From: Meconema thalassinum
Lineage: Eukaryota; Arthropoda; Insecta; Orthoptera; Tettigoniidae
Reading direction: 5' to 3'
Assembly: GCA_946902985.2 (NCBI GenBank)
Contig: OX336389.2
Coordinates: 1,082,815,788-1,082,879,787, forward strand
Length of the DNA: 64,000 nt
The notes beneath the pieces were generated by a model. It saw only the letters and a list, made by a program, of their open reading frames with translations. It made no database searches and was not told the origin of the DNA. Below, piece after piece: positions 59,835-64,000 of this stretch (position 1 is the first letter of the stretch; each line of letters opens with the position of its first letter). The position numbers were made by a program, and so were the translations under genes.

Positions 59835-61622
59835 TTACTTGCGCTGCCAAGGTTGTTCCGTGTATTCAACGTATCGGTTATCTTGACGATTATAGCGTTG
59901 GTTGTTACTATAACGTGTGTTGTACCTGTTATTGTATCGATTATTGGATTGACTCTGGTCTGTTTGCTGAGTACGATCCATTACAATCGTATCCACACCT
60001 CTTGATTCATTACGTGGATTTTTCACGATCGTAGGAGCTGTGCGTGCGCTTACGTGATGTAAACGTCGTAATAGAGCATCCATGGTCGTAAGATCGCTTA
60101 CACCTGATGAAATTACTTGCGTACGCACTTCCACAGGAAGATGTCGGGATATTGAGTCTATCAGTTGGGCTTGAGTCAACGGAGGCTGAAGAAAACGTAG
60201 TTTCGCCAATTGGGAAGCAAAGTATTCGTAATAGCTCGTTGGCCCTGTACTCGCATACTTCCTGGAGTGCATTTCTGAGCGTAGATTGTTCTGGACGTCC
60301 GTACTCCAGAATCTACTGATAAAAGATTCCGCGAACTCCTCAAAATCAGTGAACGTGTAGCGGAAAGCACGATACTACTGAAGCGGTGCATCAGCAAGAA
60401 AGCGTTCCACCACTCTTAACTCTCTTTCACGTGGCACGTGAGATTCCGTGAAGTAATCGCGTACACTTCTGATGAATTCAATTGGTATAGTCCCATCGAG
60501 GTTGTTAAAACGTCGGGGTTTATCTTCGAAGTTACGGATTATTGTAATATGACCTGCCCCATCTGACGCTCTTGTCGCGTATGGACCTATACTTGTGTTC
60601 GCTGACGGTGGATTATATACTTGGGAACGTTGCTGTGCTGTGTTACCATATTGCGTTGCATTAAACCTGGGTGTTTCATAACATATGGGGTTTTGCAGTT
60701 GATTCCCATCTTCCCCATCCTGAACTGGACCATCAACTCCATCAAGGTTAGTAATGAAATCTGCGTTCCATATAGGCCTAAGTTGATCTCGCAATTCATC
60801 TACATTTATCGAACTTCACAATGTTAAGCTTTCGAGTTGTTTTCTGACTTCACTTATTTCAGAAGTCTTTTTCTCCCTAACTTCTATCAACTCTAATTTA
60901 GCTTGATCTACCTTAGTCTCCATTAAATTAATCTTATTCTCAAGATTGTCATGATTTTCCGTTTGAGTATTCTGAATTACATTTAATCTTTTTATCACGT
61001 CCTCCCTTACATCGGTAATTTCTTTACTTGATCTAGCCTCAGTTTCTACAATTTTATTGCTGATGTCAAGTTTAAAGTCTTTGAAATAGTCCTCATTGAC
61101 TTTAAGCATTTCTTGTCTTAGAATGACTATGTTATCATTAACAATGCCTTTAATATCGACATCAAACTTACCTTTGATCATTTTATTATGATCCTTTACT
61201 TGGGATTGAAGCAGACTTAATTGTTGCAATGCATCTTGTGTCTGACTAGTATCACGAGATACTTGCAACTGGAAACTCTCTAAATTACTTTTAGCTTCCT
61301 TTTTATTATTAGCTAATTCTAACTTAATTTCAAGTTGAAAATCTTTGTTAGACTGCTCAGACTCGTATAATTGAACTTGCATAAGCTTTTGGTTAGCGTC
61401 AACAATTTCAATTTTTGTTTGAATATTATTCTGACTAGCCTGAACTTAGTTTTGTGTAGTCTGAATCTGGTTCTGTGTATTCTGAATCTGGTTCTGCTTA
61501 GCATACATATGACTCTGAATTGATTCTAATGCCACGATTTTTGTCTGCATCTTATCCTGACTGGTTTCTATTTTAATGAAGTTAGATTCTATTTTAACAA
61601 TGTTAGTTTGAACCAAGGCCAT
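59835..61622 (-). pseudogene. gag: Ty3/gypsy Gag with long coiled coil
   Basis: It starts at MALVQTNIVKIE (61622). A coiled-coil region with QNTQNQIQ-type repeats runs to about 60816. The Gag core at 60560-60050 has FNNLDGTIPIEFIRSVRDYF, YRAFRYTFTDFEEF and FASQLAKLRFLQPP, the same motifs as the gag at 4.7-5.2 kb. The C-terminus is Asn/Arg/Tyr-rich (NNRYNTRYSNNQRYN) without a CCHC knuckle. A TAG replaces the conserved Trp before YRAFRY (near 60375), plus further frameshifts. Confidence 0.85.
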
Positions 61623-62103
61623 CGCGGGGCTGAGTGGGGCCTGGCGCGAGAATGTGCGCGGGACCTAGTAGGCATGAGTTTGGGAGGGGAGGGGGTAGTA
61701 AATGCAAATTTTAGACTGTAAGTGGCTGAGTTGTACGGAGAGTTGAGGCACTCACCCACATCTGAAAAGCCCTCAACTCTATCAGAGGCAACAGAGACCA
61801 TCAAGGAGTTGGTGGGGGAAGGTGAAAGGGATGGTGATTATAATAACATAACTATGTTAAAGCACTCCAGCACATCTAAAAATAAGCTTTCAACACTATC
61901 AAAGGCAACTCAACGCATTCAAGAGACTGTGGACAGAGGTGGAAATTATGATGGTAATGATGACGATGATGATGTTGATGATGAAGATGATGATGATGAT
62001 GACGATGATGAAGACGTTTTTACAACTATAAAACCATCACCACTTCCCCAGTTTTTGAAATCATCAGTCATTGCTCGTCGTGGGAAACCAATCATCAATA
62101 ATA

Positions 62104-62776
62104 CGAGGGCTGTTTTTAAGTAAGGGCCGTTCTTTTTTTAAATTAACCAAACATTTTATTTTGAAACCACATTTATTTTTAGGTTTTACATACCTTCGTT
62201 TATTTTTCTACATAGTTGTCTTGTTTATTTAGGCACTTGTCATACCTTAAAACTAAGTTCTGAAATCCCTCTGCATAAAAGTTTGCCGCCTGCTCTGACA
62301 ACCAAGAATTCACACTTCAGGAAAATCCATTGATAGAGTGTTTATCATGAATCTTCGGTCCGCGTGAATTTTCGTGCCAATTGCAGTCACCAGGTCATCT
62401 GTGATCACAGACCTGAGCGTTCATCGTCATGAACATTTTCACGGCCACTTTTGAACTCGCGTACCCATTTTCACAATTTTCCTTCCGTCATTGCATTATC
62501 ACCATACACCTCACAAAACTGACGATGAATGTCTGCAGCCGACATGTTTCTTGCACTCAAAAAACGTATCATAGATCGTACCTCACACGCGGCGGGCGAA
62601 TCAATAATCTTGAACATTGTCAAGATGCACAGTTCAGTGTACAGGTTAGCTACACAGCTGCTACTGACGCCTGCTTGTTCTCAAATGATGCTGGGAGGTA
62701 GCGCGCACGCTTGTTGCGGCGTGCGCACTAACTACGAGATTATAAAAAGCGGCCCTTACTTAAAAAACAGCCCTCG
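62104..62776 (-). mobile_element. Mariner-like element, 673 bp, with TA duplication
   Basis: The ends CGAGGGCTGTTTTTAAGTAA and its inverse (right end CAGCCCTCG) are flanked by TA at 62102-62103 and 62777-62778. The opposite half at 63870 has the uninterrupted sequence, so this insertion is later than the duplication of the halves. The interior holds a decayed transposase N-terminus on the minus strand. Confidence 0.88.
62340..62660 (-). pseudogene. Mariner transposase N-terminal remnant
   Basis: On the minus strand: EVRSMIRFLSARNMSAADIH, QFCEVYGDNAMTEGKL, a stop, WVREFKSGRENVHDDERSGL. This is the helix-turn-helix region of a mariner transposase, with in-frame stops and no catalytic domain. 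Related in style to the remnant at 13.46 kb but with different TIRs. Confidence 0.8.
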
Positions 62777-63303
62777 TACCTATTGGAACAATCCTAATAT
62801 ATGAGTCGACGCTTACAGCTCTTGCATGCCTCAAAACTGGCTGGTCATATTGGTTACGAGGAAGAGCTATTAGAAATAGAAGATGAGCTTCGTAATGCTG
62901 GTATTATTGTGTGATGGGCCAACGTAGCAACATCCCATCCCTGAAAAATAATTGTCAACGAGTGTTGTGTTTAAAAACTTTAACAAGCAATCATAAACAG
63001 AAAGAGCTGTATTCTGTGTGTGTACCTATTGTAAAAATATTTGAATTAAATTAATAAAAATATTGTATGTAGCCTATAATTCTTGTCCACTAAGACTAAT
63101 TAAGGTAAGACTAAAAATAGTGTAGCCTACATGCCTTTAACCGTATATTAAACACCCAGTTCACATGACTGATAACTGCAATGTTATGGAAAAACAAACA
63201 AACAAAAAATCTGCATTAAAAAACGAAAAAGTGGTTGAGTGAATGTACACTGGAAAAAGTTTGGTAAACACTCCAGTCCACAAGACTGATTAAATTATTA
63301 ACT

Positions 63304-63389
63304 GTCAGGGTGGCTGAGTGGTTAAGGCGTTTGGCTTAAGATCAAATTTCCACTATAAAGGAAGCAAGGGTTAGAACCCCTTCCCTGAC
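63304..63389 (+). tRNA. tRNA-Leu(UAA), third copy
   Basis: The acceptor GTCAGGG/CCCTGAC pairs fully. The A box is TGGCTGAGTGG. The anticodon stem TTTGG/TCAAA pairs (one G-U), with loop CTTAAGA and anticodon TAA at 63337-63339. The variable arm TTCC/GGAA and T stem AAGGG/CCCTT are intact. The T loop reads TTAGAAC instead of TTCGAAC, a change at a nearly invariant base and in the B box. So folding is the best of the three copies, but transcription may be weakened. Confidence 0.85.
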
Positions 63390-63733
63390 ATAACTATTGC
63401 CTCAAGATGCCTTGGCGACACTGTATTATTATGATACTCGGTACACAAAACTACCAATAAAGTGCATTAATTAAGACCACTCTTTGTGAACTAGTCAGAG
63501 ACTGTTCATGGTTAACGAGTGCATTAAAAGTAACAGGTAGGAATAGCAATTAAGGAAAAACAAGAAATATAGGCTATATAAAATATTTTTATTAATGTAA
63601 TTCAAATATTTTTTACAATAGGTACACACACAGAATACAGCTCTTTCTGTTTATGATTGCTTGTTATAGTTTTTAAAGATAACACGTCTTGAAAATTGTG
63701 TTTCAGGGGATGGGTTGTTGCTATGTTTCCTCA

Positions 63734-63919
63734 TCATACAATAATACCAGCATTACGAAGTTCATCTTCTATTTCTAATAGCTCTTCCTCATAACCAATA
63801 TGACCAGCCAGTTTTGAGGCATGCAAGAGCTGTAGGCGTTTGACTAATATATTAGGATCGTTCCAATAAGTATTATTGATGATTGGTTTCCCACGACGAG
63901 CAATGACTGATGATTTCAA
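63734..63919 (-). pseudogene. Acidic small-protein gene, right half (uninterrupted by mariner)
   Basis: The minus strand codes for KSSVIARRGKPIINN, YWNDPNILVKRLQLLHASKL and EELLEIEDELRNAGIIV. The Asp tract continues upstream to the window end (63957-64000). This half shows the pre-insertion sequence of the mariner target. The start of the gene lies outside the window. Confidence 0.6.
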
Positions 63920-64000
63920 AAAGTAGGGAAACGGTGATGGTTTTATAGGTGTAAAAACTTCATCATCATCGTCATCATCATCATCATCATCATCTTCTTC

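Larger units (their letters stand above)
53247..61622 (-). mobile_element. Ty3/gypsy LTR retrotransposon, decayed, with a nested transposon
   Basis: On the minus strand the order is Gag (61622-59835), aspartic protease (about 59450-59070), RT (58847-57990), RNase H (57968-57399) and integrase with GPY/F module (54504-53342). This is the Ty3/gypsy order. A polypurine tract AGGAGGAAAA at 53257-53248 is directly followed by TGTACC, a standard 3' LTR start. The 5' LTR is missing: just upstream of the Gag start the sequence turns into the second palindromic region at about 61.64 kb. The element is split by the 2.9-kb transposon at 54507-57413. Confidence 0.85.
61722..62913 (+). pseudogene. Acidic small-protein gene, left half, split by a mariner
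   Basis: 61722-62103 codes for SEATETIKELVGEGERDGDY, a long Asp tract and PQFLKSSVIARRGKPIINNT. After the mariner (62104-62776) the frame goes on with WNNPNI, a stop (TGA in place of the L codon), then RLQLLHASKLAGHIGYEEEL and IEDELRNAGIIV to 62913. It is longer at the N-terminus than the right-arm copy at 41.5 kb. Conserved C-terminus in all copies; function unknown. Confidence 0.65.
61640..64000. mobile_element. Second, convergent inverted arrangement related to the 15.5-kb element (runs off window)
   Basis: 61.7-63.08 kb is matched in inverse by 63.56-64.0 kb, with a single-copy spacer containing a tRNA-Leu. Both halves encode the acidic small protein, here pointing towards each other. 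In the 15.5-kb element the two gene copies point away from the centre. The spacer (63.1-63.3 kb) matches the sequence next to the tRNA at 38.6 and 42.3 kb. Left border near 61.64 kb against the Ty3 Gag; right border outside the window. Confidence 0.75.

Overview
The window is eukaryotic and looks like a repeat-rich intergenic or heterochromatic stretch of an arthropod genome, most likely an insect. Supporting signs are AT-rich DNA, RTE, mariner, Helitron, hAT and Ty3 elements, tRNA-derived SINEs, many (TTA)n tracts and TTAGG-like pentamers. I see no intact host gene. The species cannot be named from the sequence.

Layout. 1-8678: an LTR retrotransposon with about 2.7-kb LTRs whose interior codes only for a coiled-coil Gag (no pol). 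8.7-12.3 kb: mostly unassigned. 12.3-14.7 kb: a Helitron helicase remnant split by a mariner. 15.4-16.7 kb: a MITE, a SINE and a LINE fragment. 16.9-20.1 kb: a nearly full-length but broken RTE LINE on the minus strand. 20.8-22.2 kb: a degenerate tandem array rich in CCGCCATNTTG words. 22.3-31.9 kb: LINE pieces, a DUF4817-type MITE, SINEs and a hAT pseudogene.

31.9-49.1 kb is the core of the window. A minus-strand gene for a PIN/XPG-like nuclease with a CXC (tesmin/TSO1-like) domain (copy B) is interrupted by a 15,485-bp palindromic element at 32840-48324. That element has termini beginning 5'-AG and a perfect 6-bp target duplication (CAGGTC); removing it and one duplication restores the reading frame. 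The termini and size fit Polinton/Maverick, but I find no Polinton core genes. Its two inverted arms of about 7.5 kb carry tRNA-Leu(UAA) genes or relics, a small acidic-protein gene, a 258-bp tandem array, TTAGG-like blocks, and the same SINE and RTE-tail insertions.

53.2-61.6 kb: a decayed minus-strand Ty3/gypsy element (gag, protease, RT, RNase H, integrase). Its Gag is related to the gag-only element at the window start. Between RNase H and integrase sits a complete 2,907-bp DNA transposon (54507-57413) with TA target duplications, about 290-bp TIRs and a PIN/XPG-CXC gene (copy A). 61.6-64.0 kb: a second inverted, convergent arrangement related to the arms of the 15.5-kb element, with a third tRNA-Leu(UAA) and a mariner in only one arm; it runs off the window.

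Nearly all coding regions are frameshifted or interrupted, so this is a nested graveyard. The insertions can be ordered, and two of them are bounded to the base by the reading frame they interrupt.
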